Assembly: GCA_018820205.1 (NCBI GenBank)
Contig: JAHJOK010000075.1
Location: 248,001 to 312,000 of the forward strand
Reading direction: 5' to 3'
From: Alphaproteobacteria bacterium
Lineage (GTDB): Bacteria > Pseudomonadota > Alphaproteobacteria > Caulobacterales > Caulobacteraceae
DNA: 64,000 nucleotides
Below the pieces are notes generated by a model. That model saw nothing but the letters and a program-made list of their open reading frames with translations. It was not told where the DNA came from and searched no databases. The translations under genes were made by a program, and so were the position numbers. Below are positions 8,051 to 17,357 of the stretch, piece after piece (position 1 is the first letter of the stretch; each line of letters opens with the position of its first letter).

Positions 8051-9964
8051 TTAGCGCCGCATCTGCGGGTGGAAGAAGCCGTAAATCCGTTCGGCCAAGG
8101 CGCTGTTGATGCCATCGACCTTTTCGAGATCGACGACGGCGGCGCGGCCGACGCCCTTGGCCGAGCCGAAGGCGTGCAGCAGGGCCTTCTTGCGGCCGGG
8201 ACCGACGCCTTCGATCTCGTCCAGCGGGTTCTTCTTGATGTCCATGGAGCGGCGCGTGCGGTGGGCGCCGTTGGCGAAGCGGTGGGCCTCGTCGCGCAGC
8301 CGCTGGACATAATAGAGCGCCGGCGATTTCAGGGGCAGCATGAAGGGCGGCTTGCCCGGCACGAAAAACCGCTCCATCCCCGCGTCCCTGTCCGGCCCCT
8401 TGGCCACGCCCACAGCCAGGATGTCGCCCAGACCCAGGTCGGCCAGCACCGCCTGAACCTCGGCCAGCTGACCGGCGCCGCCGTCGATCAGCAGCAGGTC
8501 GGGACGGACGACTTCTTCCGTGCCTTCTTCCTCGTCCTTGACCAGGCGGCTGAAGCGGCGGCGCATGACCTCTCGCATCATGCCGTAGTCGTCGCCTGGG
8601 GTCAGGTCGGCGCCCCGGATGTTGAACTTGCGATACTGGGATTTCTGGAAGCCTTCGGGTCCGGCGACGATCATGCCGCCCACGGCATTCGTGCCTTGAA
8701 TGTGAGCATTGTCGTAGACCTCGATCCGCTCGGGGCGGCCTTCCAGACCAAAGGCTTCGCAGACTTCATCCAGGATTTTGCCCTGGGCCGAACCCTCGGC
8801 CATCTTGCGGCCCAGGGCCTCGCGGGCGTTGGTCAGGGCGTGGTCGATCAGGGATTTGCGGTCGCCGCGCTGGGGCCGTTCGATCGAAACGACGCGGCGG
8901 CCGTCGGCCTCTCTGGCCTTCATCGAAAAGGCCTCTTCCAGCAGTTCCTTCTCGAACGGGACGATGTTGGACAGGATCAGGCGCGGGACCGGCTTGTCCT
9001 CGTAGAACTGGCCCAGGAAGGCCGACAGAATTTCCGGGTCGGTGTCCGACTTGTCGACGCGCGGGAAATAGGCGCGGCCGCCCCAGTTCTGGCCCGCGCG
9101 ATAGAAGAAGACCTGGACACAGGCCTGGCCGCCTTCGCTGAACAGGGCGAAGACGTCGGCCTCGGCCACGCTTTCGGCGCTGACCGAGTTCTCCATGGCG
9201 ATGGCCGACAGGGCCCGGATGCGGTCGCGCACGCGGGCGGCCTGTTCGAAATCCATAGCCTCGGCGGCGGCGCTCATTTCGTCGGACAGCCGCCCGATTA
9301 CCGCGCGCGACTTGCCGCGCAGGAACAGGGAAGCCTCCTCGACCAGATCACCATAGTCCTCAAGGCTGATCAGGCCGGTGCAGGGGGCCGAACAGCGCTT
9401 GATCTGGTGCAGCATGCAGGGGCGGGTGCGGGTCTCGTAGACGCTGTCCGAACAGGATCGCAGGAGGAAGGCCTTCTGCAGGGTGTTCAGCGTGCGGTTC
9501 ACGGCCCAGGTCGACGCGAACGGCCCGAAATAGTCGCCGGGCGTCGAGTGCGATCCGCGATGTTTGCGCACCTGGGGCGCGCGGTGGTCCTTCCTGATCA
9601 TCAGTTCGGCGAAGGATTTGTCGTCGCGCAGCACCACGTTGAAGCGCGGCTTCAGCTTCTTGATGAAGTTGGATTCCAGCAGCAGGGCCTCGGTCTCGGA
9701 GGCCGTGACCACCAGCTCCATCGAACGGGTCAGACTGACCATCAGGCCGATGCGCTGGGTGTGGAACCGGCCCTGGGCATACTGCAGGATGCGCTTCTTG
9801 ATGCTGCGCGCCTTGCCGACATACAGGCAGGTCCCGTCCTCGCCGTACATGCGATAGACGCCCGGCTTGTCAGGCGCACGCCGGGCCTCGTCGCGGATCA
9901 GGTCGGCGGCGACGAGGGGCAGCGGCGAATCGGTTGGAGGAGCGTCGGCGGGCATCACGGGCAA
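8051..9964 (-). CDS. uvrC: Excinuclease ABC subunit C
   Basis: A 637-residue nucleotide-excision-repair nuclease that makes both incisions around a lesion marked by UvrAB. Domains in order are an N-terminal GIY-YIG nuclease ([19 protein letters not shown], about 33-52), a cysteine cluster ([13 protein letters not shown]), the UVR helix pair that binds UvrB ([15 protein letters not shown]), the RNase-H-like C nuclease ([11 protein letters not shown] and [11 protein letters not shown]) and two C-terminal helix-hairpin-helix motifs ([11 protein letters not shown] and [13 protein letters not shown]). Length is normal. The first two methionines (residues 1 and 4) are both possible starts. Confidence 0.97.
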   Translation of the reverse strand: MPVMPADAPPTDSPLPLVAADLIRDEARRAPDKPGVYRMYGEDGTCLYVGKARSIKKRILQYAQGRFHTQRIGLMVSLTRSMELVVTASETEALLLESNFIKKLKPRFNVVLRDDKSFAELMIRKDHRAPQVRKHRGSHSTPGDYFGPFASTWAVNRTLNTLQKAFLLRSCSDSVYETRTRPCMLHQIKRCSAPCTGLISLEDYGDLVEEASLFLRGKSRAVIGRLSDEMSAAAEAMDFEQAARVRDRIRALSAIAMENSVSAESVAEADVFALFSEGGQACVQVFFYRAGQNWGGRAYFPRVDKSDTDPEILSAFLGQFYEDKPVPRLILSNIVPFEKELLEEAFSMKAREADGRRVVSIERPQRGDRKSLIDHALTNAREALGRKMAEGSAQGKILDEVCEAFGLEGRPERIEVYDNAHIQGTNAVGGMIVAGPEGFQKSQYRKFNIRGADLTPGDDYGMMREVMRRRFSRLVKDEEEGTEEVVRPDLLLIDGGAGQLAEVQAVLADLGLGDILAVGVAKGPDRDAGMERFFVPGKPPFMLPLKSPALYYVQRLRDEAHRFANGAHRTRRSMDIKKNPLDEIEGVGPGRKKALLHAFGSAKGVGRAAVVDLEKVDGINSALAERIYGFFHPQMRR

Positions 9965-9988
9965 TATAGGCAGCCGATGCGGACTGCG

Positions 9989-10735
9989 TCAGGCGTTCAG
10001 TTTTCCCTTCGCCTCACCGGCGTCGAAGATGACGTCTTTGTCCGGTTTAGCCACGTCCGCGCCGGGCCGATCCAGCGTTCGCAGCACGTGGCGGATGATG
10101 TTCAGGCGGGCGGTCTTCTTGTCGTCGGTGGCGACGATGGTCCAGGGCGCGTGAGCGGTGTGGGTGTCCTTCAACATCCTGTCGCGGGCCTTGGAATAGG
10201 CGTCCCAGCGGGCCTGGGCCTCGGCGTCCAGCGAGGAGACCTTGAATCGCTTCAGCGGATCCTCCATCCGTTCGGCCAGGCGTTCGGCCTGCTGCTGTTT
10301 GGAGATGTCCAGCCACAGCTTGATCAGCACGATGCCCGATCGGGTCAGCATGGTCTCGAACGGGGGAACGTCATCCAGGAATTTGGCGTACTGCTCCGGC
10401 GTGCAGAACCCCATGACCGGCTCCACTCCGGCCCGATTGTACCACGAGCGGTTGAACATGACCGTCTCGCCGGCGGCCGGCAGGTGCGGGACGTAGCGCT
10501 GAAAATACCACTGGGTCGTCTCTCGCTCGGTCGGTTTGGGCAGAGCGACGACGCGGGTCTGGCGTGGAGATGCGTATTCTGTGATCCGCTTGATCGCCCC
10601 GTCCTTGCCGGCCGTGTCGCGGCCCTCGAAGACGATCACCACCTTCATGCCCTGTTCGATGGTCCAGGCCTGGGTCGTCACCAGTTCGATCTGGAGCGCC
10701 TCCAGTGCGTCGTCGTATTCGTCTTTCTTGCCCAT
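9989..10735 (-). CDS. ppk2: Polyphosphate kinase 2
   Basis: A 248-residue class I PPK2 enzyme that transfers phosphate between polyphosphate and nucleoside diphosphates, mostly toward NTP synthesis. The Walker A-like motif FEGRDTAGKDG is at residues 36-46, the lid and second motif appear as FNRSWYNRAGVEPVMGF, and a Walker B-like strand is IVLIKLWLDIS. One PPK2 domain is present, which fits class I. The gene lies 24 bases upstream of uvrC on the same strand. The C-terminal 25 residues (DVAKPDKDVIF onward) are a variable tail. Confidence 0.93.
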   Translation of the reverse strand: MGKKDEYDDALEALQIELVTTQAWTIEQGMKVVIVFEGRDTAGKDGAIKRITEYASPRQTRVVALPKPTERETTQWYFQRYVPHLPAAGETVMFNRSWYNRAGVEPVMGFCTPEQYAKFLDDVPPFETMLTRSGIVLIKLWLDISKQQQAERLAERMEDPLKRFKVSSLDAEAQARWDAYSKARDRMLKDTHTAHAPWTIVATDDKKTARLNIIRHVLRTLDRPGADVAKPDKDVIFDAGEAKGKLNA

Positions 10736-10813
10736 GATCGGATCCTCGCTGTTCCGCTGAAAGTTGCGATTAATTCACTGGAAGGTCGAGGGCCGACCGA
10801 TCAGGATTTCAGC

Positions 10814-11938
10814 ATGACGATAACGCGCAGAAAGATGATTCAGGTGGCCGCGGCCGCCGCCTGGGTCGCGAGCCCGGCGCCGGCGCCGGCGCGGGCGCAG
10901 GTTGAAAACGTGGGCGCCGATGCGGCCTTGGAGGCGGCTCTGGCTGAAGCCGGCGCGCCGGCGCTGGCCGGCATGATCGTGGGACCCGATGGTCCGGTCT
11001 GGATGGGAGCCGGCGGTCTGAGGCGGCGGGGAGCAGAGGCTGCCGCCACCGTCGATGACCTGTGGCACCTGGGGTCCAACACCAAGGCCATGACGGCGGC
11101 CCTGTATGGGCGTCTGGTCGATCAGGAGCGGGCCTCGTGGACGGCGACGGCGGCCGATCTGTTCCCCGACGTGGCCATGGATGCGGCCTGGCGGGACGCT
11201 CCCGTTACGGCCTTCATGGGGCATGTCGCCGGATTGAAGGACGAGACGGCCTTGGGTCGCGACTGGCTGATGACGGCCCGGGACGATCCCCGGACCCTGA
11301 GCGGACAGCGCCGGGCGCTGGTGACCGCCATGCTGACCCAACCCCCGGCCGGATCGCCCGGAGCGTTCGCCTACGCCAACTCCAACTACGTCGTGATCGG
11401 CGCGGCCATCGAAAGGATCGTCGGCCATCCGTGGGAAGATGTCATGCGAGCTGAAGTCTTCGCACCGCTGGGCATCGAGACCGGCGGCTTTGGCGCACCG
11501 GCCGGCGATCAGCCGTGGGGACATCGCGGGGGCGTCGCGATCGACCCGGCCGGACCGGTCACCGACAATCCGCAGGCCATGGCGCCGGCGGGGACGGTGC
11601 ACATGAGCCTTGGGGACTATGCGCGGTTCCTGCGCGTGTTTCTGACGAATGGAGACGGCTGGCTGTCGCCAGAAAGTCTCGCGGTCCTGATGCGACCGGC
11701 GGGCGCTGGCCAGCCTGCCTATGCGGGCGGCTGGCTCGTCGCCGGGGACCAGCCGTGGGCCGGAGGCCCCGCGCTGACGCACAACGGCTCCAATACGATG
11801 TGGTACGCCTCGACCTGGGTCGCCCCGGGCGTCGGCCGAGCGTTTGTTTCAGTATCGAACGACGGAGAACAAGGCGCAGCGGCGTGCCAGCGGCTGATTC
11901 CCGGTCTGATCCGCGCGAATCTTTCCGGCCCCGCCTGA
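10814..11938 (+). CDS. Secreted serine hydrolase, beta-lactamase/class C fold
   Basis: A 374-residue protein of the penicillin-binding/class C beta-lactamase superfamily. The nucleophile motif S88-N-T-K91, the Y187-x-N189 motif (YANSNY) and a HNG motif near residue 330, replacing KTG, are present. The N-terminus is twin-arginine-like (TRRKMIQ, then an alanine-rich segment ending ARAQ), which suggests Tat export. Sequence cannot separate esterase, D-aminopeptidase and lactamase activity. The start at 10814 is fixed by the signal sequence; the frame stays open far upstream as an antisense artefact of uvrC and ppk2. It is divergent from ppk2. Confidence 0.88.
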   Translation: MTITRRKMIQVAAAAAWVASPAPAPARAQVENVGADAALEAALAEAGAPALAGMIVGPDGPVWMGAGGLRRRGAEAAATVDDLWHLGSNTKAMTAALYGRLVDQERASWTATAADLFPDVAMDAAWRDAPVTAFMGHVAGLKDETALGRDWLMTARDDPRTLSGQRRALVTAMLTQPPAGSPGAFAYANSNYVVIGAAIERIVGHPWEDVMRAEVFAPLGIETGGFGAPAGDQPWGHRGGVAIDPAGPVTDNPQAMAPAGTVHMSLGDYARFLRVFLTNGDGWLSPESLAVLMRPAGAGQPAYAGGWLVAGDQPWAGGPALTHNGSNTMWYASTWVAPGVGRAFVSVSNDGEQGAAACQRLIPGLIRANLSGPA

Positions 11939-11985
11939 TCGGACAGGCTGGCGGATCGTCTTCGCCCCGTTCATGTTGATGAGGC

Positions 11986-12774
11986 ATGAAGCGCGATTTC
12001 GCCGATTTCTGGAACCTGATGTGGGAGCTGACGCTGGGCGTGTGCGCGGCCTTCGCCCTGCTGAACGTCTTCGCGCCGTCTCAGGACCTGCCTTGGAAGC
12101 CGCTGGACCTGGACCGTCCGATCGGACAGGCGACCGAGGCCAAGGTGGCCGATTTCCAGGTGGCGTTCTCGGCTCCGGCGGAGGAGGTGCGCGGCGTGAC
12201 CGACGCCTGTATCCAGACCCTGAGAGACGCGGGCGTCGAGGTTCGCCGTGCCGACGATATCGATGACGGCGGGTTCTGTGTCGTTCGCAACGCCGTCACG
12301 ATCACCGGCGGGAACGTGACGCCGCTGAGTCCTGGCGGGCTGACCATGCAATGTCCGCTGGCCGTGCGCTATGTGATCTGGGACCGGCAGGTGCTGCAGC
12401 CTGCGGCCCAGTCGATGTTCCGTTCGCGCGTGGCGTCGGTGAACAATTACGGCACCTACGCCTGTCGGCGGATCTACGGCTCGACCGAAATCACCGATCG
12501 ACCCAGCGAACATGCGCGCGCCAATGCGCTGGACGTCGCCTCGGTGACGCTGGAGGACGGGCGGACGGTGTCGGTCGAGGCCGACTGGGGCGGCGAAGGA
12601 CCGGCCGGGACACAGGGCGCGGGACTGCTGAGGCGGCTGCGCGACGGGGCCTGCCGGGTGTTCTCGACCGTGCTCACGCCCGACTACAATGCTGCTCACG
12701 AGAACCATCTGCATCTGGACGGATCGCCGCGCGGCCTGTGCGCGATGGGGCCCCGTGTCCGCCGCGCCCCTTAG
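11986..12774 (+). CDS. Extensin-like protein, probable peptidoglycan-associated
   Basis: A 262-residue protein with an N-terminal hydrophobic segment (about 12-30) and an extensin-like C-terminal domain of the bacterial type. Diagnostic pieces are the SEHARANALDVAS motif and the closing NAAHENHLHLD, which resemble metal-site residues of the VanY/MepA-type peptidases (H, D, H-x-H), plus paired cysteines (C85, C98, C122, C154). I infer a periplasmic cell-wall role; the activity is not proven. It starts 47 bases after the serine hydrolase on the same strand. Confidence 0.85.
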   Translation: MKRDFADFWNLMWELTLGVCAAFALLNVFAPSQDLPWKPLDLDRPIGQATEAKVADFQVAFSAPAEEVRGVTDACIQTLRDAGVEVRRADDIDDGGFCVVRNAVTITGGNVTPLSPGGLTMQCPLAVRYVIWDRQVLQPAAQSMFRSRVASVNNYGTYACRRIYGSTEITDRPSEHARANALDVASVTLEDGRTVSVEADWGGEGPAGTQGAGLLRRLRDGACRVFSTVLTPDYNAAHENHLHLDGSPRGLCAMGPRVRRAP

Positions 12775-12953
12775 AGGCGAATCGTTTCCAGTTGACCGGG
12801 CCTTGCGGCTGAGAGAAAACACCCCTGCAATCCGGATTTCGCGTGGGGTCCACACCTGCGTTTCGCTCCTTCGATGAACGAGCTGTCCAGATGGGTTGTC
12901 GGATTCCCTCGACAGGGCGTCCGCCTGGAAAAGCGCGTTTATGGAGACGCAAA
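12775..12953 (+). promoter_or_regulatory. Leader region of the cold-shock gene
   Basis: This is 179 bases between the extensin-like gene and the cold-shock gene, ending in a GGAG ribosome site seven bases before the ATG. A TTGACC hexamer at about 12793 could be a -35 element, but I see no convincing -10. Long structured leaders are usual for cold-inducible csp genes. Apart from a shadow frame that overlaps csp, no gene is visible. Confidence 0.35.
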
Positions 12954-13157
12954 ATGGCGACCGGTACGGTCAAGTGGTTCAACCCCACCAAGGGCTTCGG
13001 CTTCATCCAGCCCGAAAGCGGCGGCGCCGATGTGTTCGTTCACATCACCGCCGTCCAGAAGGCTGGCCTGACGGGCCTCGATGAGAACGCCAAGGTCGAG
13101 TACGAGCTGGAATCCCAGCGCGGCAAGACCTCGGCCGTGGACCTGAAGCTTCTCTGA
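12954..13157 (+). CDS. Cold-shock-domain protein
   Basis: A 67-residue single cold-shock domain that binds single-stranded RNA and DNA and acts as an RNA chaperone or antiterminator. RNP1 is KGFGFI and RNP2 is DVFVHI, with the preceding KWFN conserved. Length and sequence are canonical. A 9-bp hairpin with a TTTT run (13192-13226) closes the transcript inside the 3' end of the convergent transporter gene. It is not clear which Csp paralogue this is. Confidence 0.95.
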   Translation: MATGTVKWFNPTKGFGFIQPESGGADVFVHITAVQKAGLTGLDENAKVEYELESQRGKTSAVDLKLL

Positions 13158-13186
13158 TCGATCACGATCAGGGTCGCTGAAGCGAT

Positions 13187-14119
13187 TCAGGCGGGCGCGG
13201 TTCCTTCGGGGGCCGCGCCCGTTTTCGTATCCGGCCCCAGTTTGTCTGGCCCATCCCGGTCCGGTTTGCGCGATGCCTGGCCCAGGACGATCGCGGCCAG
13301 GACCAGTGCGCCGCCCAGCGCCTGAACAGGAGCCAGGGTCTCGCCGAAGATCCACCAGCCCAGGCCCGCCGCGACCAGGGGCTGGATCAGGATGATCAGA
13401 GTGGTGATGGCCGTGGGCAGTCGGCCCAGCGCCCAGGCGACGCCGCCTTGGCCGGCGACATGCATCAGGCCGAAGGCGACGCAGGCGGCCCAGCCCGCCA
13501 GGGTGGCGGGGATCATGGCCTCGCCCAGACCCAGGGCGGCCCCTGCCATCAGGGGTGCGCCGGCCAGGGTGGCCCAGAACATCACCCGCATGGCGCCGGC
13601 CGTCGCCCGCGCGGCCTTCACCGCCAGGAAATAACCGGAATACCAGAGCGCCACCGACAGCGAGAGGATGTCGCCCAGCACCGGATTGCTGCCCTGGCCC
13701 CGCTCGGCGCCGGCCGCCATGGCGAAGGCGCCGCCCATGGCGAGGGCCAGGGCCAGGATGAACAGTCGGGTCGGCCGATCCTTGAACACCAGCCAGCCGA
13801 ACAGGGTGACCACCACCGGCGTCAGGTTGCAGAACACCGTGGCGTTGGCGACCGAGGTCATGACGATCCCGTAGTGCCAGAAGGTCATGTCCAGAGCGAA
13901 GAACAGCCCGGCCAGCAGCATCCATTTCGACGGGCGACCAATGGCCTCGCCGCCCGGTCGTCGGGTCAGGATCAGCAGCAGAGGGAGCGCGAACACCAGC
14001 CGCCAGAACCCGGCCGCCGCCGGGCCGGTCTCGGTCAGTCGGACCAGGATCGGCGCGAAACCCAGCAGGCTGGCGGAGGCCAGCACGACGAGCAGAGGCA
14101 GGAGGCGGGGGGAGGGCAT
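13187..14119 (-). CDS. EamA/DMT family transporter
   Basis: A 310-residue inner-membrane protein with about ten hydrophobic helices arranged as two EamA repeats (about 8-140 and 150-285). The first repeat has the familiar GFAPILVRL and FWRLVFALPLLL pieces, the second an ALGRLPTAITTLIILIQPL stretch. Drug/metabolite transporters of this type export amino acids or metabolites; the substrate is unknown. The C-terminal tail (about 285-310) is hydrophilic, rich in G, P, D and K, and its coding sequence doubles as the terminator of the opposing csp gene. Confidence 0.9.
   Translation of the reverse strand: MPSPRLLPLLVVLASASLLGFAPILVRLTETGPAAAGFWRLVFALPLLLILTRRPGGEAIGRPSKWMLLAGLFFALDMTFWHYGIVMTSVANATVFCNLTPVVVTLFGWLVFKDRPTRLFILALALAMGGAFAMAAGAERGQGSNPVLGDILSLSVALWYSGYFLAVKAARATAGAMRVMFWATLAGAPLMAGAALGLGEAMIPATLAGWAACVAFGLMHVAGQGGVAWALGRLPTAITTLIILIQPLVAAGLGWWIFGETLAPVQALGGALVLAAIVLGQASRKPDRDGPDKLGPDTKTGAAPEGTAPA
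13192..13226 (+). terminator. Intrinsic terminator of the cold-shock gene
   Basis: A GC-rich 9-bp stem (13192-13200 with 13213-13221) and a 12-base loop are followed by TTTT. It lies within the last codons of the transporter gene encoded on the opposite strand, so the two genes have convergent, overlapping ends. Confidence 0.75.
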
Positions 14120-14162
14120 CGGCGGTGATTAGCGCCTCTCTCGTCGCATCGGGAGCGGAAAG

Positions 14163-15017
14163 CTAGAAGCCCAGTTCGGCCCTGAGCGATTCCGCCGACA
14201 CGCCCGTGTCGCGCAGGGCGGCCAGGGTCACGGCGCCGTCCCGTTTGGCGTAGCGTTTGCCGTCCGGGCCCAGCAGCAGCGGATGGTGGCGATAAACGGG
14301 CGTGGGCAGATCCAGCAGGGCCTGAAGCACGCGCTGGACCGAGGTCGTCTCGATCAGGTCCTCGCCCCGGATGACATGGGTGACGCCTTGCAGTGCGTCG
14401 TCAACGACCGAGGCGATGACGTAGCCGGCGCCGATGTCCTTTCGGCCCAGAACCATGTCGCCGAGGGTTTCGGGCGCGGCGGTCTTCACGCCGGGATCCG
14501 CCGTTTCCTCGACCCAGGTCAGGGCGTCGAAGCCGCCGAGCCGATCGCGCGCGGCGGTCAGCGACAGACGCCAGGCGAAGGCCTGACCCCGCGCCAGGAG
14601 GGCCGCCTCTTCGTCGGGCGTGATCGGGCCGCCGGCGAAGGCGCGCGCGTCGGCCGGATCGTCGGCGTGCCGCGCCATGCCCGCCAGAGCCAGCAACTCC
14701 TTTCGGGTTCGGAAGCAGCGGTACAGCACGCCCATCTCCCGCAACCGATCCAGGGCGGCGTCATAGGCGGCGCGGTGTTCGGACTGGCGGCGCACCGGGC
14801 TTTCCCAGTCCAGCCCCAGCCAGGCGAGGTCGTCCAGGATCGCAGCCTGAAATTCCGAACGACAGCGGGTGAAGTCGGTGTCCTCGATGCGCAGCAGGAA
14901 CCGTCCGCCGGCCGTCTTCGCCGCCGTCCAGGCCGTCAGGGCGGAGAAGGCGTGGCCACGGTGCAGCAGCCCGGTGGGCGAGGGGGCGAAACGGGTGACG
15001 AAACGGTTCGGCATCAA
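14163..15017 (-). CDS. gluQ: Glutamyl-Q tRNA(Asp) synthetase
   Basis: A 284-residue paralogue of the GluRS catalytic domain that attaches glutamate to queuosine in tRNA-Asp. It begins with the class I core FAPSPTGLLHRGHAFSA, where HRGHA is the HIGH motif, followed by LRIEDTD. The KMSKS position reads KRYAKRD, as expected for this variant subfamily. It lacks the anticodon-binding domain of GluRS, which is why it is short. The zinc-ligand cysteines seen in E. coli YadB are mostly absent. M1 or M2 may be the start. Confidence 0.93.
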   Translation of the reverse strand: MMPNRFVTRFAPSPTGLLHRGHAFSALTAWTAAKTAGGRFLLRIEDTDFTRCRSEFQAAILDDLAWLGLDWESPVRRQSEHRAAYDAALDRLREMGVLYRCFRTRKELLALAGMARHADDPADARAFAGGPITPDEEAALLARGQAFAWRLSLTAARDRLGGFDALTWVEETADPGVKTAAPETLGDMVLGRKDIGAGYVIASVVDDALQGVTHVIRGEDLIETTSVQRVLQALLDLPTPVYRHHPLLLGPDGKRYAKRDGAVTLAALRDTGVSAESLRAELGF

Positions 15018-15139
15018 GGCTTGATCGGCGATTTTCGGACATCACCGTCCGGCTCCGGCGTGATCGAGACCGCAGGATCGTCCAGACTGTCTTTCACCGG
15101 ACGCTAGGGTTCGGCCCGCCGTTTGTCGACTGGAACCGC

Positions 15140-15784
15140 ATGCCGCTGACGCCTGATGCATTGAACGCCGCCCGCGCCGAGCTGGTGCGACTGGATCCGG
15201 CGCTGGAACGGGCCCACGCCCAGACGCCGCCCTTCGACTGGCGTGTCGGGGACCGGGGCTTCCTGGGCCTGTTCCGGATGATCGTGGACCAGCAGGTGTC
15301 GCTGGCCTCGGCGGCCTCGGTCTGGGCCCGGCTGCAGGAGGGGCTGGGCGAGATCACGCCCGACGCCCTTCTGGCCCACGATCTGGACGCCCTGCGCGGC
15401 ATGGGGCTGTCGCGACAGAAGGCGACCTACGGCCAGGGTATCGCGCGCGCCCAGCTGGACGGGACCGTCGACCTGGAACACCTGTCCACCCTGGACGATC
15501 AGGCGGCGATCGCGGCCCTGGTTTCGCTGAAGGGCGTGGGCCTGTGGACCGCAGAGGCCTATCTGCTGATCTGCGACGGCCGGCTGGACGTGTTTCCCGG
15601 CGGCGACGTGGCCCTGCAGGAGGCGATCCGTTGGGCCGACCGGGCGGACGTGCGGCCCGACACGAAGGCGGCCTACGCTCGCGCCGAGATTTGGCGGCCT
15701 CATCGCGGCGTCGCCAGCCATCTGCTGTGGGCCTGGTACGGCGGGGTGAAGAAGGGCCAGATCGTGCTAGATCAAACTCTCTGA
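15140..15784 (+). CDS. DNA-3-methyladenine glycosylase, AlkA/HhH-GPD type
   Basis: A 214-residue base-excision-repair glycosylase removing alkylated purines. It contains the helix-hairpin-helix LKGVGLWTAEAYLL (about 130-143) and the catalytic aspartate D156 in VFPGGDVALQ. It has no N-terminal AlkA domain, so it is the short bacterial form. No Fe-S cysteine cluster is seen, which excludes MutY and Nth. It is divergent from gluQ with about 120 bases between the starts. Confidence 0.92.
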   Translation: MPLTPDALNAARAELVRLDPALERAHAQTPPFDWRVGDRGFLGLFRMIVDQQVSLASAASVWARLQEGLGEITPDALLAHDLDALRGMGLSRQKATYGQGIARAQLDGTVDLEHLSTLDDQAAIAALVSLKGVGLWTAEAYLLICDGRLDVFPGGDVALQEAIRWADRADVRPDTKAAYARAEIWRPHRGVASHLLWAWYGGVKKGQIVLDQTL

Positions 15785-15873
15785 CGCACATCGGGCGCGA
15801 GGCGGCAGGGGAGATCGTCTTCCCTCAATCAGACGAGCGCCGCGCGCGAGGCGATAGGGAAGAGAGTAATGTC

Positions 15874-16548
15874 GTGACCGCCCTCGTCGATCCCGCCCTG
15901 TTGACCCCGGCGCTGGCGCAGCCCGAAACCGTGCTGGGCGCGCTGGACTTCGCAGGCGTCGCCGTGTTCGCCATCACCGGCGCACTGGCCGCGGCGCGCG
16001 AGAAGCACGACCTGGTCACCTTCGCCTTCTTCGCGGCCGTCACCGGCGTTGGCGGCGGGACGCTGAGGGATCTGCTGATCGGCGCCCCGGTCTTCTGGGT
16101 GCACGACTGGCGCTATATGGCGGTCTGTCTGTTCGGCGCCTTGACCGTTTGGCTGATCGGGGTTGGAGACTGGCGTTTCCGGGCCCTGCTGTGGCTGGAT
16201 GCCGTGGGACTGGGGGCGTACGGGGTGATGGGGGCCGCCAAGGCCTGGGCCTATGGCGTGCCGCCCTTGGTCTGTATCGTCATGGGCGCGCTGACGGCCT
16301 GTTTCGGAGGCATCGTCCGCGATCTTCTGGCCGGTCAGCCGTCGGTGCTGTTGCGGCGAGAGATCACGATTTCCGCCGCCATCCTGGCCTCGACCCTCTA
16401 TGTTGTCATCAGGGGGTCGGGTCTGGACCGCTGGCCCTCGGCGGCCATCGCCGCCCCGCTGGGGTTCCTGTTGCGCGCCGGCGCGCTGCGCTGGGGCTGG
16501 ACCCTGCCGGCTTTTCCCGGCGGCATCCTGCGCAAGGGCGCGTCATGA
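15874..16548 (+). CDS. Trimeric intracellular cation channel-like membrane protein (UPF0126)
   Basis: A 224-residue membrane protein made of two similar halves, each with a glycine-rich kink followed by RDLL: GGGTLRDLLIG and GGIVRDLLAG. This is the UPF0126/YicG fold, related to TRIC potassium channels. I start it at the GTG at 15874, preceded by a GGGAAGAGAG purine run. The in-frame sequence upstream overlaps the glycosylase gene and is a shadow. Ion selectivity is inferred from the family only. Confidence 0.88.
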   Translation: MTALVDPALLTPALAQPETVLGALDFAGVAVFAITGALAAAREKHDLVTFAFFAAVTGVGGGTLRDLLIGAPVFWVHDWRYMAVCLFGALTVWLIGVGDWRFRALLWLDAVGLGAYGVMGAAKAWAYGVPPLVCIVMGALTACFGGIVRDLLAGQPSVLLRREITISAAILASTLYVVIRGSGLDRWPSAAIAAPLGFLLRAGALRWGWTLPAFPGGILRKGAS

Positions 16549-16686
16549 AACCGATGCAAGCGCGTCATGGCGGTGCGCACGAATCGCGGATAGTCTCGAG
16601 GCGCTAGAGAGAAGGAGCGACGTCTTCAGTCCGATTTCCTCGACCAATCCCGGCGCAGGCCGGGTCGGCGTGAGCGGGAGTGCCTG

Positions 16687-17247
16687 ATGCAGGTTCTTCA
16701 CAAGCCGCCGTCCGGCTTTCCGGCCCTGGTGCTGAACGCCGATTTCCGCCCATTGTCCTACTACCCCCTGTCCCTGTGGCCCTGGGAAGAGGCGGTGAAG
16801 GCGGTCTATCAGGATCGCGTCGACGTGGTCTCGACCTACGACAGGGTCGTGCGCAGCCCGTCGATGGAGATGCAGATCCCCAGCGTGATCGCGCTGAAGA
16901 ACTACGTCGACCAGAACCGCAGCCCGGCCTTCACCCGTTTCAACGTCTTCCTGCGCGACGGCTTCACCTGCCAATACTGCGGCGACACGGCCGAGCTGAC
17001 CTTCGATCATGTGATCCCGCGCAGCCGGGGCGGACGCACGACGTGGGAAAACATCGTCGCCGCCTGCTCGCCCTGTAACCTGAAAAAGGGCGGGCGGACG
17101 CCGCAACAGGCGCATATGCCAGTCCGCCGAGCGCCGCACCGGCCCAATGCCTATCAGCTTCAGGACGCAGGTCGTCGTTTCCCGCCGCACTACCTGCACC
17201 AGAGCTGGCTGGACTATCTGTATTGGGACATCGAACTGGAGCCTTGA
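16687..17247 (+). CDS. HNH endonuclease family protein
   Basis: A 186-residue protein of the widely conserved chromosomal HNH group. The zinc knuckle is C95/C98 (CQYC) with C127/C130 (CSPC), and the beta-beta-alpha metal site contains D107-H108 (FDHVIPRSRGG) and N122. The N-terminal 80 residues (VLNADFRPLSYYPLSLWPWE) are characteristic of this group. Conserved, stand-alone copies of this type are not part of mobile elements; their role is probably in DNA repair or processing but is not established. Confidence 0.9.
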   Translation: MQVLHKPPSGFPALVLNADFRPLSYYPLSLWPWEEAVKAVYQDRVDVVSTYDRVVRSPSMEMQIPSVIALKNYVDQNRSPAFTRFNVFLRDGFTCQYCGDTAELTFDHVIPRSRGGRTTWENIVAACSPCNLKKGGRTPQQAHMPVRRAPHRPNAYQLQDAGRRFPPHYLHQSWLDYLYWDIELEP

Positions 17248-17357
17248 GGCGCTTGCACTCGACCTGGAACGGTTCGAGCTGCTAGACGCGCCGGTCTGAT
17301 CCGGAACAGCCGCCCGCGCGCGGCGTTGTCGGCTCGTCCCCCAGCATCAGGTCTTTC

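Noticed and set aside
8000..10813. Very long open frame on the + strand running through uvrC and ppk2 into the serine hydrolase
   Set aside because: It is antisense to two clear genes, its product is low-complexity and matches no family, and only the last 374 codons (from 10814) encode a recognisable protein. High GC content makes such antisense frames common.
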